From DATGHS01 sp035307785 (GTDB taxonomy: Bacteria; Planctomycetota; Planctomycetia; Gemmatales; Gemmataceae): 19,750 nt of DNA. The translations under genes and the position numbers were made by a program. The notes below the pieces were generated by a model. The model was not told the origin of the DNA, did no database searches, and saw only the letters and a list, made by a program, of their open reading frames with translations. This document shows positions 14,134 through 19,750 of the stretch, in pieces. Location: NCBI GenBank assembly GCA_035307785.1, contig DATGHS010000172.1, positions 1 to 19,750 on the forward strand. The letters run 5' to 3'. Each line of letters opens with the position of its first letter. Within the stretch, counting starts at the first letter, position 1.

Positions 14134-15267
14134 ATGCCTCCGACCTCTGAAATCAGCTACTACCCAAGCCGCAAGGGTTATTACACTTGGTTTCGCGACA
14201 AACAGATCAAGCTGTCAAAAGGGCCAGATGACAAGCCCACAGGGCCGACGTACCTCACCGCGCTCAGGAAGTTCACGGAACTTCTGGAGTTGGCAAACGC
14301 CGACACCTCCGACCAGGGCAACACGGTTCGGCTAATTTGCGAACTTTACGGGCAACACTTGGAACGGAACGGCAAGACGGCATCGCTTCGCATTTACCTC
14401 GAAACTTGCACGTCAGGCATTGAGCGGTTCGGCGAAAAGACTATCGCCGAGTTCAAGGTCTTCCACGTCACCGAGTGGCTGGAGGCGATGGCAAAACCCA
14501 GAAAGGACCGCAAAGGCCGCATGGGGCAATGGAGAGAGACGTATCAGGCGATGGCCTTGCGGTCCCTCATCTGCGCGCTGAATTGGGCGAAGAAGCAAGG
14601 TCTGATTACGCGACACTGCCTCGACCAGAAGGGTGTGGTTAAGAGGAGCAAGCGGAGCCGTGGCGAAGAGGCGTACATCGACCCCACTATCTACCAAGAG
14701 CTGATCGGGGCGGTGAACGCGAACTTTGGCGACCTGATTCGGTTTCTGCGCGATACTGGCTGCCGACCTGCCGAGGCTTACCACGCCGAAGCACGATATT
14801 ACCGGCCCGCCGAAAATGTCTTGGTGTACCCCGGACAACCGAAGCCCGGTGAATTTGTGTGGAAGAATGCGAAGAAGACCGGAAGAGACCGGGTGATCTA
14901 TCTGAACGACGATCTCGTGAAGATGATCGAGCGCCGGATCAAACTGTTCCCCGAAGGTCCGCTGTTCCGAACAAAACGGAACCGCCGCTGGACGAATGAG
15001 GCGGTTTCAATTGGACTTCGTTGGTACGCGAAGAGGCTGTCCATCAAGCCTGCACCCACCGCCTACGGGTTCAGACATTCTTTCGCGACTGACTGGCTGC
15101 TGAACAGCGGACCGATCAAAGTGCTGGCCGATATGATCGGAACGAGCGTGGGAATGATTGAGCGGCACTACGGCCACTTGCAGGTTGACAAGGCCCGAAT
15201 GCGCACGATCTTGCTCGAAACGATGTCGAAGCGAGGTTCAGCGGCGGGGAAAAAAGCGAAAGCGTGA
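14134..15267 (+). CDS. tyrosine recombinase / phage-type integrase
   Basis: A 377-residue site-specific recombinase starts at an ATG with AGGA 9 nt upstream. The N-terminal half holds an arm-binding segment and a core-binding SAM-like domain (about 60-165); the catalytic half follows. Active-site positions are Arg211 (DTGCRPAEAY), Lys248 (AKKTGRDR), the box II YGFRHSF with Arg314, and the nucleophile Tyr346 (MIERHYGHL). Two positions depart from the classic set: the box II His is Tyr311 and the box III His is Thr337, variants I know from other mobile-element integrases, so it is probably active. It lies next to the mnmE 3' end and overlaps the convergent downstream gene by 30 bp. Confidence 0.93.
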   Translation: MPPTSEISYYPSRKGYYTWFRDKQIKLSKGPDDKPTGPTYLTALRKFTELLELANADTSDQGNTVRLICELYGQHLERNGKTASLRIYLETCTSGIERFGEKTIAEFKVFHVTEWLEAMAKPRKDRKGRMGQWRETYQAMALRSLICALNWAKKQGLITRHCLDQKGVVKRSKRSRGEEAYIDPTIYQELIGAVNANFGDLIRFLRDTGCRPAEAYHAEARYYRPAENVLVYPGQPKPGEFVWKNAKKTGRDRVIYLNDDLVKMIERRIKLFPEGPLFRTKRNRRWTNEAVSIGLRWYAKRLSIKPAPTAYGFRHSFATDWLLNSGPIKVLADMIGTSVGMIERHYGHLQVDKARMRTILLETMSKRGSAAGKKAKA

Positions 15268-16044
15268 GGGGTCTTCTTTCGGCTTGCTTCGCGGTTGGGG
15301 CTGCACTGGAGGCGGGAATGGCATTGGAATCGCAGGCGGCGAGGCCGGTTCAATATGGCGCTCGTCGGGCCGATCCTCTTTGCGAGACTTGGCGATAAAG
15401 TCCTCAATGTCCTTGGTGCGAATCAGGATCGAATCGCCGACGCGGTGGTGAGCAATTTTTCCTGTTTCGACCAATCGATACCACCAACGGCGTGACCGCA
15501 TTCCGGCCAAAAAGCGGCGTTGAGCCTCGGCCACAGTCACATATTCAGGCTGTTTCTCGGTTTGCTCGTCCGGCGATCCAAACTCCTGGGCTGCGTGCCG
15601 GGTGGTCTGCTCGGTATTGAGACAAAGGGAGTCGATCACCCGGCCACGGAAGAATTCATCAACAGCGGTTTCGGTGATGCGAATGGAGCCGTCGAGACAC
15701 CGCTTGACTTTTAAGCCTTGGGCAATCCAGGCTTGAAGGTCTTCGGGGCTGATCTTGAAAAACTGGCAAAACTCATCAGCGTTCCAAACTCGCTCGCCGA
15801 CTCCTTTGCGACCGAAGGGCACCACGAACTCCAGTGTGTCGTTCTCGTGGAGCTGGCAGCCGGGCACGACACACACCCCGTTGACGAAGGCGATGGCGTC
15901 GTCGGGGATGTTGAAAGCATCTCTCAGCACGGCCCTGACGCTTGCGACAGACGTACCGGCAATCATGAAGAGGCCATCGTTCGTTCCATGGATCACCTTC
16001 ACCGGGCTACATGGTGGGAGCGCGTGATTTGAGAAAGCGACCAT
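15238..16044 (-). CDS. beta-grasp (ubiquitin/ThiS-like) domain plus two excisionase-type HTH domains
   Basis: I chose the ATG at 16044 (268 residues), which has AGGGA 6 nt upstream; an ATG at 16098 lacks one. Residues about 15-80 look like a small beta-grasp fold: a strand, the helix VASVRAVLRDAFNIP, then AIAFVNGVCV, and a terminal LHENDTLEFVVPFGRKG resembling the ThiS/MoaD 'DxLEF' ending. Residues 86-134 (WNADEFCQFFKISPEDLQAW...IRITETAVDEFF) are a winged-HTH-like unit, and 168-219 (YVTVAEAQRRF...HHRVGDSILIRTKDIEDFI) a second excisionase-type HTH. A Pro-rich tail (229-268) follows. It probably binds DNA as an element regulator or directionality factor. It is convergent with the integrase. The beta-grasp call is by pattern and lacks a C-terminal GG. 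Confidence 0.65.
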   Translation of the reverse strand: MVAFSNHALPPCSPVKVIHGTNDGLFMIAGTSVASVRAVLRDAFNIPDDAIAFVNGVCVVPGCQLHENDTLEFVVPFGRKGVGERVWNADEFCQFFKISPEDLQAWIAQGLKVKRCLDGSIRITETAVDEFFRGRVIDSLCLNTEQTTRHAAQEFGSPDEQTEKQPEYVTVAEAQRRFLAGMRSRRWWYRLVETGKIAHHRVGDSILIRTKDIEDFIAKSRKEDRPDERHIEPASPPAIPMPFPPPVQPQPRSKPKEDPSRFRFFPRR

Positions 16045-16116
16045 TCTAGTTCCCTTCATCATCAAGCAGGCCGAAAGCAAGATACTCAAGGTCGTCATGC
16101 GGCGAAATCACGCTGC

Positions 16117-16365
16117 CTAGAACTCCAAAGGTTCTTGGCCATCCGGCATTTCGCACCATAGCCTTCCGTCAGTGTGGCGAGTCACCGTATAATCCGCCAG
16201 AATACCATTCGCATTGTGCAGGACCGCGCTCCAAGCATCACGGCCTTCAATGTCTATCACTTCGGACAAATCCTCGTTGGGCCGAGGCGCTTCTTCGCCA
16301 TTTTCGTTGAAATAGTGATTGATCGCAGCATTCAGTATTTGTTGTCGAGAAGTTAGGGTGCCCAT
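16117..16365 (-). CDS. hypothetical small element protein
   Basis: An 82-residue acidic protein, MGTLTSRQQILNAAINHYFN..., ends in GQEPLEF. I start it at the ATG at 16365 with a purine-rich AAGAGA upstream; a start at 16506 would add an unrelated low-quality segment. The layout, an N-terminal helix QQILNAAINHYFN followed by a beta-rich part (VLHNANGILADYTVTRHTDGRLWCE), resembles small uncharacterised proteins of planctomycete mobile elements. It shares the strand of the beta-grasp/HTH gene, 72 bp away, and may be co-transcribed. No function is assigned. Confidence 0.55.
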   Translation of the reverse strand: MGTLTSRQQILNAAINHYFNENGEEAPRPNEDLSEVIDIEGRDAWSAVLHNANGILADYTVTRHTDGRLWCEMPDGQEPLEF

Positions 16366-16547
16366 GGTGAGTGTCTCTTGAGGATAAGGGTTAGACTGGT
16401 GCCCTACGATAGAGCACCCGGCGAAAGTGGCGAGGGAACGAAAAAGCCGCCCAGCCCCATTAACGGTCGGCGTCGGTTTTTTCGTCGGCTGGTTGCCGCC
16501 TTTCATCTTACGCGATTATAGACACGTGGCCCACTGATGTAGCGGAA

Positions 16548-16676
16548 TTGAACGCGATTCTGGCTAAGGCCCAAGAGTGCGAGAACAAGCTCGCCGAGAT
16601 CTGCGCCAAAGCCAAGGAACTTCTGGCCGACGCCGACGCCGAGCAACCGGAGGCGATCCCCAATGGCAACGATTGA
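16548..16676 (+). CDS. possible small coiled-coil protein preceding the methyltransferase
   Basis: A 42-codon frame from a TTG reads LNAILAKAQECENKLAEICA... and ends in IPNGND with a TGA at 16674. It forms a clean amphipathic helix with heptad-like Leu/Ile spacing. The last 14 nt overlap the start of the methyltransferase gene, as in coupled pairs. No ATG exists in frame and the ribosome site is poor, so either the start is not canonical or the 5' end has been lost. It remains hypothetical. Confidence 0.35.
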   Translation: MNAILAKAQECENKLAEICAKAKELLADADAEQPEAIPNGND

Positions 16677-17337
16677 CTGCTATCTCGGCAAAGTGTTCCA
16701 CGGTGACGCTCTCAAGCTGCTACGGACGATGCCTGGCGAGAGCGTCGATACCGTGATCGCCGACCCCATGTATGGAACGTCAAAGAATTGCCGATTCGAT
16801 TGGGGCCTAGACCCGGCACTTGGCGACCCGGCAAGGCACTGGCAGTACCACGAACCCATCTATCAGGAATGCCGCCGGGTGCTGAAACCAGGACGCCCCC
16901 TGGCATGGGCGCAGGGGGCCAAATACTGCCAACACTTCCATCGCTGGTTCGGCGGCCATCGCTTGTGGTCGCTGACTCGGTTTCGCCTCAAAGGCAAGAA
17001 GGCGACTGGACATACCTGGATCGTGCAAACCAGGGAGCAGCGGCCCATCGAGTTCCCTCACAGAGATTCGTTGGTGATCTATGGCTCGCTTGGACCGTTG
17101 AGAAAATTCCACCCCTGCATCAAGACTGTTGAGGAAATGTCATTCCTGATCGAGTCGCTGACCAGGCCGGGCGAGATCATCCTCGATTGCTTTTGTGGCC
17201 TCGGCGCTACGTTGGTAGCTGCACATACACTTGGCCGACTCTGGATTTGTTGCGACCTCAGTAGGGACTACTGCCGCATCGCGATGAGGCGGCTCAAACA
17301 GGTCACTGAAACTGCCTCCCTGCCCGAAGGCCATTGA
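16663..17337 (+). CDS. site-specific DNA methyltransferase, beta class (N4-cytosine/N6-adenine)
   Basis: The protein is 224 residues. The motif order is that of beta-class amino-methyltransferases: motif IV first, DPMY at 34-37 (usual DPPY), in DTVIADPMYGTS; then a short target-recognition region; then motif X-like HPCIKTVEEMSFLIESLTRP (150-169); then motif I, the S-adenosylmethionine site, DCFCGLGAT (175-183). It transfers a methyl group to an exocyclic amino group of A or C in a site not predictable here. No restriction gene is adjacent, so it is likely an orphan element methyltransferase used for self-protection or regulation. Its tail TETASLPEGH reads into the start of a second, truncated methyltransferase copy in another frame, suggesting a recombinant 3' end. 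Confidence 0.85.
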   Translation: MATIDCYLGKVFHGDALKLLRTMPGESVDTVIADPMYGTSKNCRFDWGLDPALGDPARHWQYHEPIYQECRRVLKPGRPLAWAQGAKYCQHFHRWFGGHRLWSLTRFRLKGKKATGHTWIVQTREQRPIEFPHRDSLVIYGSLGPLRKFHPCIKTVEEMSFLIESLTRPGEIILDCFCGLGATLVAAHTLGRLWICCDLSRDYCRIAMRRLKQVTETASLPEGH

Positions 17338-17545
17338 AGAGATGTTGTTCCTCGTGGACGCCCTGACCAAGCCGGGCCAAGTGGTTCTGGACCCGTTCGC
17401 GGGCACCGGCACCACGTTGGTGGCCGCAGCGTTGCAAAAACACAAGTTTCTTGGTTGCGATCTGAGCGAACGGTACTGCCGCATCGCCATCAAGCGCCTC
17501 GCAAACCTTGGCCTCTTGGCACCTTGGAAACGGAGACGAACATGA
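17327..17545 (+). pseudogene. orphan 3' part of a second DNA methyltransferase
   Basis: The frame reads KAIEEMLFLVDALTKPGQVV, then DPFAGTGTTLVAA (canonical motif I) and CDLSERYCRIAIKRL. It parallels the complete gene's KTVEEMSFLIESLTRPGEII and CDLSRDYCRIAMRRL throughout. Only this last third exists; motif IV and the recognition region are missing, and the similarity starts exactly at the end of the intact gene. The internal ATG at 17342 would give 67 residues that could not methylate. Its TGA overlaps the ATG of the next small frame (ATGA), a trace of the original operon. Confidence 0.8.
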
Positions 17546-17700
17546 AACACCGGAATGACTATTTGCACGCCGATGCATTTCAGCTTGGCCGGGGCTTACG
17601 GCTGGCCTAAACCCTGAAGATGGATTTGACGAATCAGTGCAAGCTGCGGCGTATCGAGACGGCCATGGGAATCGCGGTGGCTGGCCACTTGGTCTCATAA
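17542..17700 (+). pseudogene. small gene interrupted by an in-frame TAA
   Basis: An ATG at 17542 with GGAG 6 nt upstream opens MKHRNDYLHADAFQLGRGLRLA, meets TAA at 17608, and continues in the same frame as TLKMDLTNQCKLRRIETAMG to a second TAA at 17698. The two halves look like one helical protein of about 52 residues in which one codon (perhaps AAA) became TAA. The ATGA overlap with the methyltransferase remnant supports a former operon. The family is not recognised. Confidence 0.4.
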
Positions 17701-18063
17701 CTTGTATTTCGGCTTTGATCCATCACATTTAGTCGAGGGGCTTGATCGATCCTCGGCAATCGCTTACAATTCTAGTAACTACAACATTACTTTCTCAACA
17801 CTACAGCTTCAACTTTCTTATCACTTTCACCTTACTGGCCGCTTTCCATTAGTTGGCCGCTCAGCACCGTGATCCGGCTGTTGGGCAAATGCACTGACCA
17901 AGCCACCGGCGGAGTCGCTTGGGGAACGTGGTCGGCGCTGGCAGGATGATGGGCCGAAGAGTCGCGTTGAGAACATCCGCTCGACGATGGCGTCTTCGTG
18001 AAAAAAAAGAAGTTTGTTGAGAAAAATTGCTGACCATTACTCTATATAGATGTGGAGGAAATC
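17701..18063. other. intergenic region with a G-poor tract and an A8 run
   Basis: No gene is seen here. The stretch 17764-17836 has only two G on the plus strand and is rich in CAAC/CTTTC-like words. A hairpin CGAGG/CCTCG lies near 17735-17755, TGGCCGCT occurs twice (around 17840 and 17855), and an A8 run is at 18001-18008. TTGAGA (18017-18022) and TCTATA (18041-18046), 18 nt apart, could be a promoter for the HTH genes, though the start point would fall almost on the ribosome site. Confidence 0.4.
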
Positions 18064-18273
18064 ATGAGCGAAAACCTGTACTTGATATCAGATGTTGCGA
18101 AAAGGCTGGACGTGCCTCCGCACCGCGTAGCCTACTTGTTCCTTACGAGAAAACTGGCCGAACCAAAAATGCGGCTCGGTAACCGGCGCATCTTCACGGA
18201 AGCAGATGTGAGGCGCGTTTGCAAAGCCCTGGGGCGAACCGCTGAGGTGCGGGAAAAGGAGGCTTGTGGATGA
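18064..18273 (+). CDS. MerR/excisionase-type HTH protein
   Basis: The protein is 69 residues from the ATG at 18064, with GGAGG 5 nt upstream (18054-18058); an in-frame GTG at 18052 is inside that site. MSENLYLISDVAKRLDVPPH RVAYLFL, followed by a wing, RLGNRRIFTEADVRRVCKAL, is a MerR-like winged HTH of the excisionase type. In integrative elements such proteins act as recombination directionality factors or as activators of the primase/excision genes. The next gene's GTG overlaps its end by 8 nt, so they are an operon with the primase-like gene. Confidence 0.8.
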   Translation: MSENLYLISDVAKRLDVPPHRVAYLFLTRKLAEPKMRLGNRRIFTEADVRRVCKALGRTAEVREKEACG

Positions 18274-18526
18274 GTTTCTTTCCCTCACGGAAATTGGCGA
18301 CTTGTACGGAGTCAGCAGCCATGTCGTTGGCCGCTGGCTTAAAGGACTTGGTCTCAGATCTGAAGCAGGGCAACCGAGCAAAGAAGCCTTCGGCGATGGA
18401 TATGTTGCTCGAAAGCCCAGCCGCCTGCCAGGAACTTACTTCTATGTTTGGCACGCGAAACGGACCACCGAAATTCTCGACGGAATGCGTTACCCCAGGG
18501 CCGGAGCAAATGGCTCAAACCTCTGA
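18266..18526 (+). CDS. small HTH-like protein
   Basis: An 86-residue protein starts at a GTG with AAGGAGG just upstream (18256-18262, close spacing of 3 nt). It begins DEFLSLTEIGDLYGVSSHVVGRWL, a helix-turn-helix, followed by KGLGLRSEAGQPSKEAFGDG, then KPSRLPGTYFYVWHAKRTTEIL. It resembles small regulators in phages and plasmids that recognise DNA through an LTEIG...VGRWL helix pair. It overlaps the upstream HTH gene by 8 nt and the downstream primase-like gene by 17 nt, so the three are co-translated. The target is unknown. Confidence 0.65.
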   Translation: MDEFLSLTEIGDLYGVSSHVVGRWLKGLGLRSEAGQPSKEAFGDGYVARKPSRLPGTYFYVWHAKRTTEILDGMRYPRAGANGSNL

Positions 18527-19750
18527 TGATGCCGTTGCCTTCCGAGAATACCTGGCCAAGCGAAAAGAAGCCAGGACGAGAACGCACGCCATCGCTCGCT
18601 CACAGAAAAAGCTCAAGAAATCCAGGCCGCAGCGACGAGCCAAGAAAACGGTGGCAACCGAATGGCTCAAGGCGCTGATCTGTCCCTTTGTATTTGGCGA
18701 AAGGACGACTTGCGGCATCCGGCCCAGCCTTACCAAAGAGGGCTTGATCGGGCGCTGGAATTTGCGGCTTGGCCTTCCGTCCTTGCCAAATTATCGCCTG
18801 CTCGATCATTTTCAAAAACAGGACACGCTCTACTATTTCGGTAACGGCTGGCACTTCTGTAAGAAAACGTTGGTCATGATCGACATCGATGTGCAGAAAG
18901 CCAACGCCCTGGGTTCAGCCGAGGGTGCGAAGCAATTTGCGAATCATTTGAAAAGATATTGGTCCAATCTGTATTTCGAGCCTTCCACCAACGGCGAAGG
19001 AATTCACGCCTACTTCGTTCTCTGGAAATGGAACGCCGGGGCCAAGCAGGTCAACGCTGCGCTCAAGAGGTTAGAAGCCTGGTTGCGCTCCGAGGCCCAG
19101 AAGATGAACGCCGACGTTGAGGAGGTTGAGATTAAAGGAACGTGCCTCGACTTGGTTTCGGATGGTGGGAAGGTTCAATCGGTAACTTATGGGTCGTTTG
19201 CGAAATTACCTCGTGATGCGTCCCGTTTCGGTGAGTGGGAGGATACGACGGTTTTGCGGCTGCAGGACTTGGAGAGCAGTCAGTACGATGTCGTGGCGCA
19301 GCCGGTGGTTGTTGAGCCTGAGCCAAAGGCAGATGTGAAGTTGCCGGTGATCGTTACTACACCAAAAACTGAAATAAGTAAATCTGTTGGTGGTTCAGTT
19401 TCAGGCCAAGTCATCAGCGACGAGGAACTTGCCAGCATCCCACAGTACGAGCGCCTCTACCGAGAATGGGTTGGCCCACATGACCTCATGGCGGGGAAAT
19501 TCAGAGTGACCGCCCACGACTTCGCGGTGGCAATGGTACTGCTTCGGCACTTCAAGACGGACCCGAACAGTGACGGCAGCCTTCCCACTCGACGGGTTGC
19601 GAAGTTGTGGAAGGGTTTGGTGAATGCTGGTGATTGTCTTGGCACAAGGTTCAAGTGGAATCGCGGAGCCCGGTTTTGTGTGAGTCTTCCGGCGGCTCGA
19701 AACGCTTCGCTTCTGTGCTGTGGAACAGAGAAGATGGCTAGCGGGGGTCC
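18510..19750 (+). CDS. archaeo-eukaryotic primase-like protein (3' end outside window)
   Basis: The frame is open from the ATG at 18510 (GGAG 3 nt upstream) to the right edge, 413 codons without a stop. After a basic N-terminus (RSQKKLKKSRPQRRAKK), it shows the archaeo-eukaryotic primase signature: LVMIDIDVQKANALGSAEGA with the metal-binding Asp125-x-Asp127, then YFEPSTNGEGIHAYFVL with the S/T-x-x-x-x-H motif (His166), and VEIKG (about 206-210) where the third acidic motif is expected. A linker rich in Val/Pro (about 262-295) separates it from a helical C-terminal part (VISDEELASI, VTAHDFAVAMVLLRHF). Proteins of this build are replication proteins of phages, satellites and plasmids, so it is probably the element's primase or replication initiator. 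The true stop and any helicase domain are not visible. Confidence 0.7.
   Translation, partial: MAQTSDDAVAFREYLAKRKEARTRTHAIARSQKKLKKSRPQRRAKKTVATEWLKALICPFVFGERTTCGIRPSLTKEGLIGRWNLRLGLPSLPNYRLLDHFQKQDTLYYFGNGWHFCKKTLVMIDIDVQKANALGSAEGAKQFANHLKRYWSNLYFEPSTNGEGIHAYFVLWKWNAGAKQVNAALKRLEAWLRSEAQKMNADVEEVEIKGTCLDLVSDGGKVQSVTYGSFAKLPRDASRFGEWEDTTVLRLQDLESSQYDVVAQPVVVEPEPKADVKLPVIVTTPKTEISKSVGGSVSGQVISDEELASIPQYERLYREWVGPHDLMAGKFRVTAHDFAVAMVLLRHFKTDPNSDGSLPTRRVAKLWKGLVNAGDCLGTRFKWNRGARFCVSLPAARNASLLCCGTEKMASGG

Larger units (their letters stand above)
14021..19750. mobile_element. putative integrative element at the mnmE 3' end (continues past right edge)
   Basis: From the mnmE stop to the right edge the gene content is that of a mobile element. 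It includes a tyrosine recombinase next to the integration target, excisionase-like HTH proteins, a DNA methyltransferase with a leftover duplicate end, and a primase-like protein. The order int, regulators on the opposite strand, small HTH, primase resembles phage satellites. No capsid, portal, terminase or conjugation gene is seen in this part. The second boundary is not in the window. Confidence 0.6.

Noticed and set aside
17701..18063. CRISPR array or iteron cluster
   Set aside because: Only short words recur (CAAC, TTTC, TGGCCGCT); no regular repeat-spacer spacing.
14021..19750. Second copy of the mnmE 3' end (right attachment site)
   Set aside because: Reading through the region showed no second copy of the last 18 bp of mnmE; if it exists it lies outside the window.

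Overview
The window looks like a chromosome segment of a planctomycete, probably close to Pirellulales. Three families typical of that phylum sit close together (DUF1501, DUF1573-like and DUF1559 proteins). GC is moderately high, intergenic regions hold many palindromic repeats, and there is a large YidC. No rRNA, tRNA or CRISPR array was seen.

Layout. (1) 1-1620, minus strand: a two-gene 2-oxoacid dehydrogenase E1 operon; the beta gene runs off the left edge. (2) 1890-4424: a small secreted DUF5329-like protein and a Tat-exported DUF1501 protein, then a decayed toxin-antitoxin (TA) pair and a second, diverged copy of only the last ~115 bp of the DUF1501 gene. (3) 4664-8268, plus strand: four export-type genes (DUF1573-like, a LolA-like anchored protein, a Cys-rich small protein, a DUF1559 pseudopilin-like protein). 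The first has its natural start out of frame across a C9 run. (4) 8297-10094, minus strand: prpB-like lyase, an apparently intact PIN-toxin TA module, and again an extra diverged copy of only the prpB 3' end. (5) 10262-14020, plus strand: yidC and mnmE, with a long inverted repeat between them and a REP-like palindrome inside the mnmE reading frame. (6) 14021 to the right edge: a putative integrative element abutting the mnmE 3' end, with tyrosine recombinase, a beta-grasp/double-HTH protein, DNA methyltransferase plus a leftover 3' methyltransferase fragment, two small HTH proteins, and an archaeo-eukaryotic-primase-like protein cut by the window end.

How it fits together. Regions 1-5 are a host backbone carrying small insertions. 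Region 6 resembles a phage-satellite or integrative plasmid-like element: integrase, candidate recombination directionality factor, methyltransferase and primase.

The most unusual pattern is that two unrelated host genes (DUF1501 and prpB) are each followed by a PIN-type TA module and then by an orphan, codon-wise homologous copy of the gene's own last ~115-135 bp. The differences are largely synonymous or conservative. This suggests import of TA cassettes together with a donor gene end, by site-specific or homologous recombination at gene 3' ends. It is inferred from sequence alone; no transposase or terminal inverted repeat was seen at either site.
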